A stretch of DNA of 64,000 bases from NCBI RefSeq assembly GCF_958979055.1, contig NC_084890.1, positions 1,646,649 to 1,710,648 of the forward strand. Reading direction: 5' to 3'. Shown here in pieces: positions 1 to 12,856 of the stretch. Made by a program: the position numbers and the translations under genes. The DNA is from Alnus glutinosa (lineage: Eukaryota > Streptophyta > Magnoliopsida > Fagales > Betulaceae). Under the pieces are notes generated by a model. That model had not been told where the DNA came from and ran no database searches. It worked only from the letters and a program-made list of their open reading frames with translations. Position 1 is the stretch's first letter. Every line of letters begins with the position of its first letter.

Positions 1-794
1 TTGTTCATGAAATTTTGCACCCATGTCTTTATCTCTTTGATCCTTTATTTAATTATTCATATCTCAATTGAATTGGCAAGGGCATCTTTGAAATGTGGAT
101 CTTCCTGCTTTGAGTTGGGCCAATAAATATAGAAAGTGGGAACAAATCGGCTCAAGTCTCGGTAGCCCTAGCACATATATATTCCCCTTCCCATACAAGC
201 ATCTAGCATCACCATACACGTGTCACTTGGAGGCCTTTGTTAATGACAATGCCTCTTTTGAATTTTGATGCTTGGTTTATCTTATATTTGTCATAAGACA
301 AAACATGTTGAGGGCTCTTTCTTTTCTTCTTTTTTTTTTTTTAAAAAAAAAAAAATATAAACATATATATATTTTAGAGGTTCTTGAATTTGGGAATTTA
401 TCGCATCGTTTTCTAAGGTTTATAAAAATATTTTAGAGGTCCTTAAGGTATCATTCGTTATCAAATCGCTCCCTCCATACTCTACTTCGGTTACGGTTTG
501 TAACCATGGACAACAGTACGTTACACGTAGGTTGTCCATAGGCTTAATGATACGTCAAATCTGTAATATATTAATATTACGACATGTGTCCAACTCGCAC
601 AATATCAGTTTAACCATGTCATGTGAAGTGCGCAATACTCACCACGTCAACAACCGGACAACTAACAAAAAAATGTTAAAAAAAGATGACGTGCCCTTAT
701 CTCACTAAGCATATGTGGCAGTGCCCATCAAAATGGCTTACGGGTATTGCCACATCAATATATAGAATTTCTCAAAAACAAAGAACAAGAAGTA
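1..794. other. AT-rich intergenic DNA, no gene seen
   Basis: No open frame here resembles a known protein. The stretch holds homopolymer runs (T and A tracts near 330-355) and short AT repeats. It could be the flank of a gene outside the window. Confidence 0.5.
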
Positions 795-972
795 AAGCTA
801 TTTAGTAGACTGTTATACGAATATCATACAACTTGATAATGTGGTAATGAAAATCAACAATCAGATTAGCACTTGTAAAACAAAAAATAATAATGAAAAA
901 AAATAAAATTTGAGGGCTAATTTTCATCGTCATGTCCTTTCAGCTATACGACAATCTATTAAATAACACTAC
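795..972. mobile_element. MITE, 'CTATTTAGTAGACTG' family, copy 1
   Basis: The left end reads GCTATTTAGTAGACTGTTAT. The right end, read on the other strand, begins GTGTTATTTAATAGATTGTC, giving diverged terminal inverted repeats around a short AT-rich core with no coding capacity. The same terminus recurs at 3703. The family assignment rests only on these two copies in the window. Confidence 0.55.
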
Positions 973-1146
973 TTGAAAGTTAAATATTATATACCACATA
1001 TTTATTCCACTATACCGATGTGACAGAGTGTAATAACCCATGGATCAACTCTTGCTAAAAAATAAAAAAATAAAAAAATCGATAACTACTAGATCATGTC
1101 ACGTGAAAATAGTGGAATAAGAGTCTTTTCCACTATAGGACGGATG

Positions 1147-1336
1147 CAGGGGCGGTCCTACATTGGGGCTAGGGGGGCCCTGGCCCCCACCTCCCCAACC
1201 CCAAAATTTTCCCCTAAAAAAAAAAAAAAAAAAAAAAAATTTACCTCCTAATTTTTTAATTTTTTTAGTTTTGCCCTTTCAATTTTTTTTTTTCCAATTT
1301 GGCCCCTCCATTTTTACGAGCCTGGGTCCGCCACTG
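1147..1336. mobile_element. hAT-type MITE with a perfect 8-bp target duplication
   Basis: A 190-bp element starting CAGGGGCGG and ending CCGCCACTG, so the ends are inverted repeats. It is flanked on both sides by GACGGATG (1139-1146 and 1337-1344), an exact 8-bp duplication as expected of hAT transposases. The centre is poly-A/poly-T with no coding sequence. Diverged relatives lie at 12857 and 54173. Confidence 0.85.
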
Positions 1337-1782
1337 GACGGATGGAGGGCTTAAATGGCTACTATTGGCATTCAAGTTGTAGGGAAGCAAGATGATGGGC
1401 TAAAGTTTCAATTTGAAAATCTCAAGTTGAGCTTACTAATGAATTTGCTCAATTGTTGAAACAAAAAATATGAAGCTCCTGCTAACTTCTTTAACATGTC
1501 AATGCTTACATGACTGCACGATCAAAACTGTTTGATTCTACATTTCTACGCCTAATTCGCCTAACTAATACCATTAAGTATTAATGTGTGCCTTGATTAT
1601 ATAATTGTGTAAGCCTTTTCAAGGGATTATGATAATCACTAACTACCAATAATGTATGTATATATTAAGACTTTTTGCATAAGACAAAATTTTCACCTTA
1701 ATTGAGTTGAAAAAATTCTTTTAACTCAATTTGATTTGATTTGATTTGATTTTTTTTAAAAGAAAAAAAAGAAAAAATGTTT

Positions 1783-2612
1783 AGATATTAAATCATCATT
1801 TATTCCAAAAACTTACGCTAACAGGAAGAGATGAATTTAATCATTTAATTTATATTATAACATTTTCTCTCACGCGTGGGCTAAAACTAGCTCTCTCTTA
1901 ATAGATTATGCCAAACACGTGGAATGTTTAATTGAAATGAGAGATAAATGACAAAGACAGAGTTTAAACTCAGGATTTCTGCTCTGATACCACATTAAAT
2001 CACCGTTTATCTCAAAAACTTAAGTTCATAGGAAAAAGTAAATTTAATCAAAGGAAAATTGCACCATTGGTCCCTATGGTTGGCATAAATTACAAATCTT
2101 TTCATCTATTATCAAAATTAATTCAGAGATCTTTATGGTTGGCTTAATTTACAAATGCCAATAAAATGTCGACACGTGTTGATCATAATAAAAAATATAA
2201 ATAAATAAAACTTAAAAAAAAATTTAAATAAAAAAAAAATTGAAAAGAGAAAATTGATGGTTGCCCAATGAAGGTGGCACACGGCCACCTCCAAAGGGGT
2301 GGCTGGCGGTTTGGAGGTGGCCGCCCAACCAGCAGCCACCCCTTTTATCTTTTCCTTTTTTTTAAAATAATTTTTTAATTTTTATTGTGATTAACACATA
2401 TCGCTATATTATTGGCGTGTTGTGGAACTTAACAGAATCTGTCAAAATTTTTAACGAAATTTTACTTTGGGGAGCAATTTCAAATTTGTAAATTAAGTCA
2501 ACCACAAGGATTTCTAAATTAATTTTGATACCAGAGGGAGCGATTTGTAATTTAGATTAATCACAAGAAATAATAGTACAATTTTTCATTTAATCAATAC
2601 TTTAATAAATTC
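1783..2612 (-). mobile_element. TRIM (miniature LTR retrotransposon), interrupted by a MULE-MITE
   Basis: Read on the minus strand, this is a short LTR, then a primer-binding site identical to the initiator-Met tRNA complement (GCTCTGATACCA at 1981-1992 is TGGTATCAGAGC on the minus strand), about 100 bp of non-coding DNA, a purine-rich tract and a second LTR (about 1783-1865). The first LTR is split by the element at 2051-2587. The sequence family recurs at 9495, 13508, 13890, 26543 and 47623. No proteins are encoded, which is normal for TRIMs. Confidence 0.65.
2051..2587. mobile_element. MULE-type MITE inside the TRIM, 9-bp target duplication
   Basis: A 537-bp element with long inverted ends: the left end AAGGAAAATTGCACCATTGG pairs with the right end read backwards, GAAAAATTGTACTATT. 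ATTTAATCA is duplicated exactly at 2042-2050 and 2588-2596, the 9-bp size produced by Mutator-like transposases. The centre (about 2265-2340) is strikingly GC-rich with repeated GGTGGC/GCCACC, unlike the AT-rich surroundings. No coding sequence. Confidence 0.8.
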
Positions 2613-3406
2613 GACATAAATGTAAAAACTGTTTAGTTTGCTTTTAATCTGTAGATAATATTTTTCTCAGAGAAAACAAAAGACAAAAGAACAAACGGTG
2701 AAGGCAAAGCTCATCCCACAATAAGAAGAAGATCACTGGAGATTTTGTCGCCACCTTCAACCTTAAAGCCCACGTTAAACTAAAGTGCTAAAGTATGCGA
2801 GAGGCACTTCAAAAATCAACCCGACGTGTTTGACTCGGTCTTGTGTACATGAGCCTAAAAGACAAAGCTTAATTTCACTTTCCAAAGCCAATATCAAGAA
2901 CAGTACATGATGTACATTGTCACCGATCAATTATTAAGGTTGACTAATTGCAGCTTTAGGTGCATCTTCTTTCAATATCACTATATATATATATGTATTG
3001 TTTGCTAATATTTTTATTTTTAAGAATATAAAAAACAAAAGATGGGGAACAAAAAATTTTAATCAACGAAGACATGATCGCCACCCCAACGTAAGAGAGG
3101 GGTGGTCGCACGGTCATGTTTGTTTGTCGGGTAGGTGACAATGCAGACACCGCAATAAGTTCGAGGAAGCTGCACAGCCACCTCCTTTTTTGAGAATGGC
3201 TGCATGACTACCATACTTTATATATATATATATATATAACAACTCCACATATTTGTGATTTTTCAAAATAAACATATTTATTATATATTTCTTTAAAAAT
3301 ACAAAACACTTCCTAAAAGGTTTTATCAAAATCATTTTCTTAAAACATTTTTTCAAATGTAAATCCCACTAAAAGCACTTCTCAACTTTATATCCCACCA
3401 AAACAG

Positions 3407-3452
<46 letters not shown>

Positions 3453-3690
3453 ATTAACTATTGTTCTTCTTGAGAGACAAGTGGACAACCTAAGCCTGGT
3501 TAAGATGAATGCTAGTGGGGTTGGGCCTATTGTGGGTCCTCCATTCAACATATTGGCGTTTGGACAGGGATTCAATGTTAGGCCTGGCCCACATGATTTT
3601 TCACCTCCAGGACTAGGAGGTCTTGCTTTTCAGAATTCAGAGTGTTTTCTTGTCAAAACTCCGCATGGTATAAATCAAAACTTAGACATC
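2613..3690. other. Intergenic DNA with a 40+ bp poly-A run; no gene recognised
   Basis: Contains GGTGGC-rich stretches near 3080-3190, an (AT)n tract around 3218-3239 and an almost pure A run at about 3404-3451. Just after the A run a 91-codon frame (3481-3756) has no recognisable motif and no relative that I know, so I do not call it a gene. Confidence 0.45.
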
Positions 3691-3702
3691 AATTTTGTTA
3701 CA

Positions 3703-3842
3703 GTAATGCTATTTAGTAGACTGTTATATAATTATTATACAACTGGGATGACATGACAGTATAAATCAGCTATTGAAAAAAATAAGAGTTGGTTTTCACT
3801 GCCACGTCATCCTAATTGTATTACTAAATATTATTTTTCATT
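3703..3842. mobile_element. MITE, 'CTATTTAGTAGACTG' family, copy 2
   Basis: The left end, GCTATTTAGTAGACTGTTAT, is identical over 20 bases to the element at 795. The right end read backwards, AATATTTAGTAATACAATTA, is its inverted partner. About 140 bp and non-coding. Confidence 0.55.
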
Positions 3843-4321
3843 CTGTTAAGATTGAAACAGAACAGTCTTTTTTAAAAGAAGAACGAGGATGATGCATCAA
3901 ATTAGTTAATATTTAGAACACTAACATCATTTATACATTGCAATAATTAAGGAAACCAACACGAATTAGACCCACCACTTGGTAGCTCCTATTTGGGTAT
4001 TAGGTATATATCAATGCAGCATATTTACTCTTTTTTTTTCCTCCAAATTTTTGGGTATATGAGCATATTTACTCTTTCTTTGTAATTGTACAGAGAGTCA
4101 AGCACATATAATCAGCTTATTGAAAGTGGGGAACTACCAAATGGGGGTTCCAACAATCACTCCTTGTGGCCTGTGGAGTAAACTGATTTGCCTACAGTGG
4201 AACACCAACCTTATAATCTTCAATACAGATACAAGAGCTAGTTGAAAAGAACATTATGTACTGTTTAATCTACTGACATGATTACCTAAATAGGGGACGA
4301 TAATAATACCTTCTAATGGAG

Positions 4322-7300
4322 TCAGGCATGTACAGGTATGGACGAGCTGCTCGTGGATACGCAGCCTTTCAAGCGTTCGAGAATGGCGTTTCGGCTGACG
4401 AGCCTCGAGTGGTGAGTAAGAGGAAGGCCCTCCTTGACACACTCATCATACTTCTCCAAAGCAGAAACAATGTCACTGAAATCCGGCCGCTTTGAGGGGT
4501 TTGCTGCCCAGCAGCGCTTGATGAGGTGTGCAAGTGCAGGCTGACAACTAGCTGGTAGTGGAGGCCGCTCATTCTGCCATTCAATTTAAATGTAATCAAT
4601 AAAATTAGCATCTAGTTGTCTCACAGTGCCCAAGTTTTGAGACAAGTAAAATGTAACTGCATGCGTTTCTATTTGCTTAATAAGTATAGAAGGAAGAACA
4701 TGTCCAATTCAATGTCTCTCTTCCTTTTGATAAAAATTTTAGGCCAGAAGAGAAGAGCCTTATATTTAGCAGGCTGGTAAAGGGTCCCACAAGAGAGTTG
4801 GAGCAGAGCACATCAAACACCTTATTTTTTTTATTTTTTTTTTTTTAAAAAAAAAAAAAAAAATCAAATGGGAAAAGTGTTACAAGGAAACAAAAAGCCA
4901 AGAGGGTAGGCTCCCTAACAACAAACCTAAATGGAAATACCTAGCAAAAAATAAGAACAATAAATAGGAAATGGGCAAAAATAAATGGTTCAGTCCTATG
5001 TATCTTGGACTAGAAGCCAAGAAATGGGTTGCTCAATGCGATTTCTGAAGCAGGTCAAGAAGCTGACCCGTTTGAAAGCTACAACAACCACCGGAAGGAA
5101 GTTGTTGAGGGAGTAACATTGCTGTTTTCCGATCAGGAGCAGTTGAAGAGGAGGAACGAACTCAAAGTTGCAAAAGTCTCCACAACAAGATAAAAATCAC
5201 AAAGGGACAGGAGACTATAACCCACAAAACAGAATAACAACAACAGAACCAAAGCACAAATCCAAAAAACAGCAGCATCAACGGAGAGGTGTGGCGGCGA
5301 GGTGGTGTGTCAAACACCTTATGCCATGAAAAAACCATTTTTCTACATGTTATTTGTAGAACTTCATGGCCATGCTCCGTGAGTTAAAGTAGGAGTAACA
5401 CTCAGATTTGGACCAAGTTTGAGTCCTTACAGATACTCTTGCTTGGTTGCTAAGTGATATGGATTTAATAGCCATAATGTTCAAACCTACAGCTCTCAAA
5501 CTCTAGTAGACATAGACATAACATGATTAACTATGAAAACTAGATATGCCACATGGATTTTTCCTCTGCCTTCAGTTTGTATAGGCCTATAACAGCCTGC
5601 AGATCCCCTTTTGCAGACAGCAGATTACGTGTGCCAGTACTAAGTAACTGAAATAACTGAGTATGCTTCTTTGGTCTTCTATATAAAAAAGAAAATAGAG
5701 TAATGGTTATTAAGGTTATTTTGCCTTGTTTAATTACCTACCAAATAGTAGTCACTCATTAATTTTCCAATAGATAGTATAGACTGCAGAACAATACAAA
5801 AATTCTTTTTGGCATTTATGTCCAAAGAATAGTAGTGAGTATAAAAGCCAAACTTTTTTTTTTGGGTAAGTAAATGGCAAATTTCATGAAAGCATTTAAA
5901 TGGGAAATCAACCAGGTGGTTAATGCTCCAACAGTCTAACAAGTTTTACTGTTTTGATCAATTCAACCAAAAGTGTTTAAAAAGCTAGTTGGACTTGAGC
6001 CAGAGGATTGTCATTATGCCAATTGAATCTTCCTAAGGCCATATGATAACCATGGATTACGTGCACCGCTATGCAATTGAGAGAATGTACTTATCGTCAA
6101 ACAAGGGGGAAGCTCCGACATCCAAAGTTACAAGAACTTAGAACTAAATTGGAGTCCTTAAAGAAAGATGTCAGAAATTCAAAGGCAGAGAAGTATGAAA
6201 TTGCAAGAAGTAGTTTAAATACTATATAGAAGACTTAGAAGGAAGGATTTCCATTTCAGATATAGCTATCTGACCTTCTCAGCCACAGCAAATGCAGCCT
6301 GCACAGGGGTCATCCCTTGGAAGGGAAGCAAAGCTGTTGTGAGCTCCCATAGCACAATCCCAAAACTGTACACGTCAACCTTCCGAGTATAAGGTTTCTC
6401 CTTGATCATCTCAGGTGCCATCCAACGGTACGTTCCCTTGTTTCCCTTAGTTTCCCTACACTGTGTCTCAAGACATGATGTACCAAAATCTGCCACCTTA
6501 ACCCTCATTTCATCATTAAGAAGCAAGTTATTTGATTTGAGATCTCTATGGATCACCCCTTGTGAATGAAGATACTCCATTCCTCGGGATATATCAAGAG
6601 CTAACCTCAGTATTGTTTCTGTTGAAAGAGAGTATGGCTCTTTCTTGTTAAGATACATCCTCAGAGTTCCTTGTGACATGTATTCAGTGATAATACAATA
6701 AACAGGAGGCTTTTTACAAGCTGCAATAAACTGTAAAGAAGATGAATCAGCAATTTGGGAGTATGAAGCTCTTGAGTTTACGAGCCATTCATTACAAATA
6801 AAGAGAAGTGTTGAATGAATGGAAAACCACCAATCATGTGTAACATTCTTCTAATATACACAAAACAGACCCAGCTAGCTATCGTTATTCATCCTAGATC
6901 TATCACTGAACACAAACACAAACTCTGAGAATTTGGAAGGAAGAAACAGGGGGATGTGGATTGAAGAACTGAGAAAAGGCAGAGATCGAGAAAGGTCCTT
7001 TTATATTAATTATGGCCGAAGATTAAGTGAAATCAGGAATTCTAGCTGACAAAGGACAGTTGGGACAACTGCTTTGATGAACTTAGTAGGATACCCTGAA
7101 AATTTTAGGTTTTAATTGAGCATAACAGAATTCCATAAGCAATTTCAGTTGAAAAATAAATAAATAAATAATGATCATAGACTGAATTGTTTTTTTTTTT
7201 TTTTGTTTTTTTTCAACTTTAGCATGAAAGTATACCTGCACTATATTTGGATGAAAGAGACGTGAAAGCAAAGCAACTTCAGACTTAAATTGCTGCTCCA

Positions 7301-7652
7301 ATAAGGTTCTAGTCTCCTCCTTCTGGTTTGGAATCCTAACCATTTTTACAGCCACAGCTCTCTGCTTGTAAATTCCACGGTAAATTCTACTATGTGCTCC
7401 TGAAGCGAATTTGTTGCCGATAAACAGCTGTGAGAGATCGGCAGTCCATTCCTCCCGATCCTCCTTTGATACCTCCCAAGTGTCCACATTCTCTGAATCC
7501 AATATCATAGACCATGATTCCACGCTATCAAATCTCCTTCTTTCCATAGTTTCCATGTCAGAATTCAACTGGGTATTGGACGAGGAAGGGATTGAAAAAT
7601 GTTTGCTCTTCGACCTTCGGAGGCGAAGCATGTGGAAACACGAGGTTGCCAT
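4322..7652 (-). CDS. HT1: Raf-like protein kinase HT1 (HIGH LEAF TEMPERATURE 1)
   Basis: Ser/Thr kinase of the plant Raf-like (MAPKKK C-group) family. In Arabidopsis HT1 acts in guard cells as a brake on CO2-induced stomatal closing. Three exons: 7236-7652, 6275-6730 and 4322-4573, all with GT-AG borders, giving 374 residues (Arabidopsis HT1 is about 390). The first in-frame ATG is at 7652. Seen in the translation: a Ser-rich N-terminus (1-70), the glycine loop GNKFASGAHSRIYRG (79-93), ATP-binding Lys103 in AVAVKMV, HRDLKSNN with catalytic Asp202, DFG at 220-222, APE at 245-247, and the C-terminal tail ending SSIPVHA. Arg92 and Ala99 align with Arabidopsis Arg102 and Ala109, positions known from dominant ht1 alleles; both carry the wild-type residue. 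Intron 2 holds a LINE-like insertion. Near-identity to HT1 through the kinase core makes the assignment strong. Confidence 0.93.
4826..5309 (-). mobile_element. Truncated non-LTR (LINE-like) insertion in HT1 intron 2
   Basis: Flanked by an exact 13-bp direct repeat, TCAAACACCTTAT (4813-4825 and 5310-5322), the variable-length duplication left by target-primed reverse transcription. The left edge is a long T/A tract, which reads as a poly-A tail on the minus strand, so the element lies in the same direction as HT1. No reverse-transcriptase domain remains, so it is either a 5'-truncated LINE 3' end or a SINE. Confidence 0.75.
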
Positions 7653-9494
7653 TAAAGCTCTTGGCGAGCTCCTCAAACTTTTAATATGAAATGGCTATGT
7701 GAAATTATAGACAATTTTGCATCAAAGCAAACAATCCAAAGGAATTTTCCTTCTGAATGTGTGAATTGACTTGAGGAAGTGCATGAACTGATTCAGAAAC
7801 ATGGGTTCTGAAGAGAAATGAAAAGGAAATCTGGGTTTTCATGAATTATTAATAATAAAACAAAAAAACTACAAGATGGAAGACTACCCACCGAGTTTTT
7901 CAGAAATAAAGCACAGAGAGAGAACCAAAAGACAGATTTTTATGCCAAGCATTTGTACCTTTATTATATCAAAACGGTCATGAATCGGTGAAAGCTTCAT
8001 GAAAATATATATGGGAACGAAAAACATAGAGAGAAAGAACATGGGGTTTCATAATGTCAAGGATTGCAATGGTAGGAAGAGAAAATTCATGAAAATGAAT
8101 ATTTTCCAGAAAAAGAGAGAAGAGGACACAGATTTTCACGGTTGGCTCTAACAGGGATCAAAAAGATTAGGTCCTTTGGCAGTAGAAAGATGAATTCAAA
8201 GGCAAAGATTTCAGCGACCTCCCGTGATTGCTTGGTTCAAAAAGTAAGACTTTTTTGTATAGAGCTCGAGATAGAGAGAGAGAGACAGAGAGAGAGAGCC
8301 TTTTTCTGGACCGAATTAAGCTCCTTCTATTCCTTGCTGTTCGTGTTTCTTTTTCTGCATCATCAATGCGAAGTGGCCACAGTGGCAAAGGTTCACCATA
8401 TATAGATTAAGCTTACTTTGCCCGCTTTGCAGTCTTTGGAAGCTTGGCATATATCCCCTAGCCTCCTTTTAACGGTAACACAACATTGTCGTACTGATAT
8501 AAAACAAAGAAAAAACTCGTACAAGTGGGCATTTACAGGTGGGCATTTCGGTTGCTTGACACCTGGAAAATCATTAGTCATCCGATCTAAGCTATAAAGA
8601 ACATGATTCTCGTAGTTAATTAAGCACCTCATGCATGCATATATTGCTTGATAATTTAATAAATTCTATGTTAGAATAAAGTAATTTTTTTTTATGTCCA
8701 TTAATCGTCCATAAAGTGTCTATTAAAAAATGAAGAATGATAATTTTAAAAATTACCTCATTTTTTTTTTATGAATACTTAATGAATACGTAGAATTACT
8801 CGTTAGAATAAGATCGAGATCCCGTGCAATAAGTTGTACATATCAAGCTTAACCTTACTTGTATAATTTGAATATCTGTCCGACCAAATGCTCGAACAAT
8901 GTGAGGTTCGGATGCAATAAACAATCTTATTTTTGCACTTTAATTTATCCCCGAAATATGCAAGTGTACGTAAATACAACTGATTAAATGTCATATTAAT
9001 CACAAAAACTAATAGTTAACATATATAATTGGATTAAAATCTATAAACTCGAACCTTTTTTTTTTTAATCAATTATAAGGATAAGTAATATTCTAAAATA
9101 TAATATCATAATCTCTTCCAATTGCATTTATAGATTGAATGTTGCTAGGGTACTAGCTAAGTATAATTTTTACTTCAATTTTTTTCTTTTTTTAAATTGA
9201 CATAACCGTTTATAATTGATGAAATAATTAAAAAAAAAATTATAATATCAATTTAATTAATTGGTGACAGAAAACAAACAACAAAACCAACTATTTTTGT
9301 TCATTGTGAGCTAACCAAATGGGTGGTGGAGGCCATCTTCCTTGACCAAATTGAGTTCTAACTTATTTGCAATCCCTGTTTTATGTCGTCTCTCCCAGGT
9401 CGGAATGCATTGTCTTTGTCAACCATTAATTGTGCATTGGATAGTGTTGAAGAGTTTGGACAAGAAAGGATATGGTTGCAGTTTTATCAAATGT
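7653..9494. other. HT1 upstream region
   Basis: Contains the 5' leader and presumed promoter of HT1 on the minus strand. A short (GA)n tract at about 8270-8300 is typical of plant 5' leaders. Small ORFs across 8140-8410 overlap this simple repeat and are not credible genes. From 8640 to 9490 I see only AT-rich DNA. Confidence 0.45.
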
Positions 9495-9745
9495 TAATAT
9501 GTTTAGAATATTAATTAAATGATTAAATTTATTTATTTTTATAGTGATTTAATATGATATTAAAGTAAAAGTAATGAATTCAAATTTTGTCTTCGAATTA
9601 ACATTTTATTTCAATTAAATGCTTCGGGCTATTAAAAGGGAATTTGAGTCCAATGAGAATGTTAGAATATTAACTACATGATTAAATTAGTTATTTCTTA
9701 TAAGCTTTAAGCATTTATGATAAAAATAGCGATTTTAAAACACAT
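9495..9745 (+). mobile_element. Small TRIM, two LTRs present
   Basis: An LTR starting GTTTAGAATATTAATTAAAT is followed by a decayed primer-binding site (about 9555), a short internal part and a second LTR at about 9658 (GTTAGAATATTAACTACATG). Same family as the TRIM at 26543. The primer site no longer matches well, so the copy is old. Confidence 0.5.
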
Positions 9746-11344
9746 ATTGCTACATATTAGACCCAGGCAACAAAGGAAAGACAAATTCAAAGCTGCAAGG
9801 TGGTTTTTGTTTAGAGATGCCAAATTAATAGGAAGAAGCTGGAGTCAAGGTAATGGGCTATGAATAGCCATAGACTCCAAGGAAATGGTAAAAGAATGGG
9901 ACCAATTATGGGACATAAAATGTATTACAGACGTATCATTATTACGCTTCAATCAGGTCATTATATTCCACCTCTTTAAAAAAAAAAGATTTAAATCAAT
10001 ATATATACTTAATAGTATGGTGATATATTTATACAAAACTTCGGTCCCGAGCACACACAATGGAGTCGTTGACAATCAAGAGAATCCAATTCACTGCATA
10101 GCATAAAGGGGACGGTCATAAGTAAAGCCTCACGAAGATAGCATCCACAATGGATTATCTAAATTTCTATCTAAAATAGCTAATTAAAGTTGTCTTTTTT
10201 TTTTTTTTTTTAGCTAATGGTTTTTCAAATGTATTTTCTCTTCCCATTATTATTTTTTTATATACCATTTAAATATTATTTTCTATTTTCTAACCCCCAA
10301 AAAAATGAAAGAGAAAAGAGGGATATACAAATAATAAAGAAAGAGAAAGTGAGAGAGAGAGAGAGAGAGAGAAACATAAAACCCTTATGCATTGATGCAC
10401 AATTGGAGAAGCACTTTTTTGGATCTCAAATGCAAAATGCAATGTTGAATCACCATGTACGAGGGCTAGCTACTATGGTTTGGGTCTCTTTCTTGGGTCG
10501 GGCATCAAGTACACGTATCTTTATCTATCAACCAATTTTTAAATGCCCAAGTAGATCTTAAAGAGGAGATCTCAATTCCTCGTATTTATCTATTTGGTTT
10601 AGAGAATCGTATAAACAGTCTTTTGATTAACCATTTTACATGTAACTCTAAAAATACGTAACTTGCTCAAGACTATATCTAAATATCTAGCTACAAATAA
10701 ATTTGAGAGGCGCGATTATTCTTCCAAATAATGAAAATAAAAAGTTTGTTTCTTTAATAATCCAAAACTAGGGGGAAAAAAAAAAGTGAGAAAAGTTGCT
10801 ATTGCTAATTTGCTACAACCCACCATATTCAATACCTAGAAGATCTCGAGATTGAGCATCAAATACACTACAACTTGAAGGTCTATCAAGACATTTTGGG
10901 CAATACAACACGGCAAAAGTGCCAAGCAGAAGCTTCAAACTCTTGATTTTCCAAGAAAATGGCCTGCTGCTTTAGAAACTCTCTGCCACCAATCCGGCAG
11001 TGAAAACAAGTGTACAAATTTGTGTCCACTTTTATTGAGAAAATTATTTTTCTCTACCATTTTAGATTGAAATCTAATTGGCAACTTGTGATTAAAATCT
11101 TATTGGCTGAGGAGCACTCCAACATTAGCCAAGGGAGATGAGAGTGGGGTGTGAATTGAATATGTAGCATTACTCAATTTTAAAATCATTGGTTAACTAC
11201 TTGAACTTAATCACGGTTGGGTAAAATATTGTAATTAACTTTTGTTTTTTTTTTTTTCTTGTCTGGGTTCGTACCGCTCTTTATGAATTAAAAATTTATA
11301 TAAAAATCACATGTTTTAATGACAAATATCAGTTTAATAAACTA
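9746..11344. other. Intergenic DNA, nothing recognised except simple repeats
   Basis: Holds a (GA)n microsatellite at about 10349-10372 and poly-T/poly-A runs. A 114-codon frame over the microsatellite (10217-10561) has low-complexity composition and no known motif. Confidence 0.4.
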
Positions 11345-11822
11345 AATTAAAAAGAATGAAAATTTACAATTTTGCCCCTGCCCCAAAACTGCCAGCCGTT
11401 TTGCAAGTAGCCCCACGAATTGGCAACACTTGGACTCTGGTTCCCCAAACGTTTCAAAAATGCACATGTTGTCGAAATATGCCTATAATACTCTTGCCAC
11501 GTATCATTTTTCAATTAAAAAAATGATAAAAAAATAAATTTAAACAAATAAAAAAAAAAAACTAAAAACAAATTTAAAAAAAAAACAAAAATTTTATTTT
11601 TTATTTTTAAAAAAGAAAAGAAAAATGGTGTTTGAAGATGGTTGCCACCGGGGTGGCCTGCGAGCCACCCTCGGCAACTAGGGTATTATAGGCATATTTT
11701 GACAGAATTGGCTTTTTTAAAAACATTTTGGTAGTTTGGGGAGTTAGAGTTCAAGCGTTGGTAGTTCATGAGACTACTTGTAAAACGACTGATAGTTTAG
11801 GAGGCTAAACTGTAATTTTCCT
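11345..11822. mobile_element. Short MULE-type foldback element, same TIR family as those at 37.4 and 48.8 kb
   Basis: About 470 bp with inverted ends of roughly 170 bp. The left arm includes 'CAATTTTGCCCC', 'GCAAGTAGCCCC' and 'GCCACGTATCATTTTTCAAT'; the right arm holds matching inverse segments. The core (11640-11685) is a GC-rich GGGGTGGCC hairpin-like segment. Flanking TTAAAAAGA / TTAAAATAA match at 7 of 9 positions, so the target duplication is only tentative. No captured gene. Confidence 0.65.
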
Positions 11823-12856
11823 TTAAAATAATTTATTCCGACCCATCAAACTCCCTACAAAATAAAAAGTTTAGTTATTGGGCTGAAGGACCAATCCAAG
11901 CTGCAAAGTTGAAACATCTTCTTAACTAGACAGAAAGCCCAAAAGCAATGCTAATTGGGCTGTACAATGGAAGCCAAGATTTGAGACTCACCTTCTGCTT
12001 TTCACGTTGTCATCTCACTAATTGGGTCATTGGATTCCAAGATCAATCTATCAAGCATCAAGTTTGGGCTTGCCCATATGATTAACCAAATTTTAGAGTG
12101 GTTTAACAATTTTATGTATATAATTATAAGAATAATTCTATAAACCATATTTTTATCCCACCACGATTCATTATTCCATTCTGCATTCGTGAAGGCTGAT
12201 TGACACTACCAGATCAGCAGAGTGGGATAATGGTGAAGAAGTTCATAATGAAATTGAAAAAGAAAAACAAACAAGAATTACGTAGTTTGGTCCACAAGAA
12301 GTTAAAGCTTTTAAGGCTACTTTTTTTTTTCTCTTATTCTCCGATGGTGTTTACGATACCAATTATCCCTATGCATGCAATTCGGCCTATCCGGATGCTA
12401 TTATGTTTGACATATCCTCTACAAGTAAACACATCTAAAATTATTATAACCTAAAAATTGAGTATGACTTAAACCATGATCACATGATAATTAAGTAAAG
12501 GGGCCTCATTAATACAACAACAAAATCTTTATAATATCATATTTGAAAGCATAACTAGTTGATGGCATCAATCGTACGGAATCATCTCATCAATTTAGTT
12601 TGTAAGCAACGATGGAAAAAGACAATAAGCCACTCAAAAATTTCTGCCATCCCTAACAGGAGGCCAGTGGGGTATCTGAAAGGGAGATTTGCAGTGGAAT
12701 GGTCCATGGAAAAGAAAGGGTGTGTCAATTCTCAAAAATTTGAAAAATAAGAAAAAGAAAAATTGACTTTATAAGCATGAAAATCTAATCTAAACCGACG
12801 AAAGAAAAGGACGAGGATCCTTATTATTAGAAATTTGGACCGCCCAACAAAGCAGG

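Noticed and set aside
3481-3756. A 91-codon frame after a long poly-A run
   Set aside because: It ends inside a MITE, has no recognisable motif, and the poly-A lies at its 5' side, so it does not look like a retrocopy.
8142-8410. Overlapping small frames on both strands upstream of HT1
   Set aside because: They cover a (GA)n tract in the 5' leader, and repeated RERE/SLSL residues are repeat artefacts.
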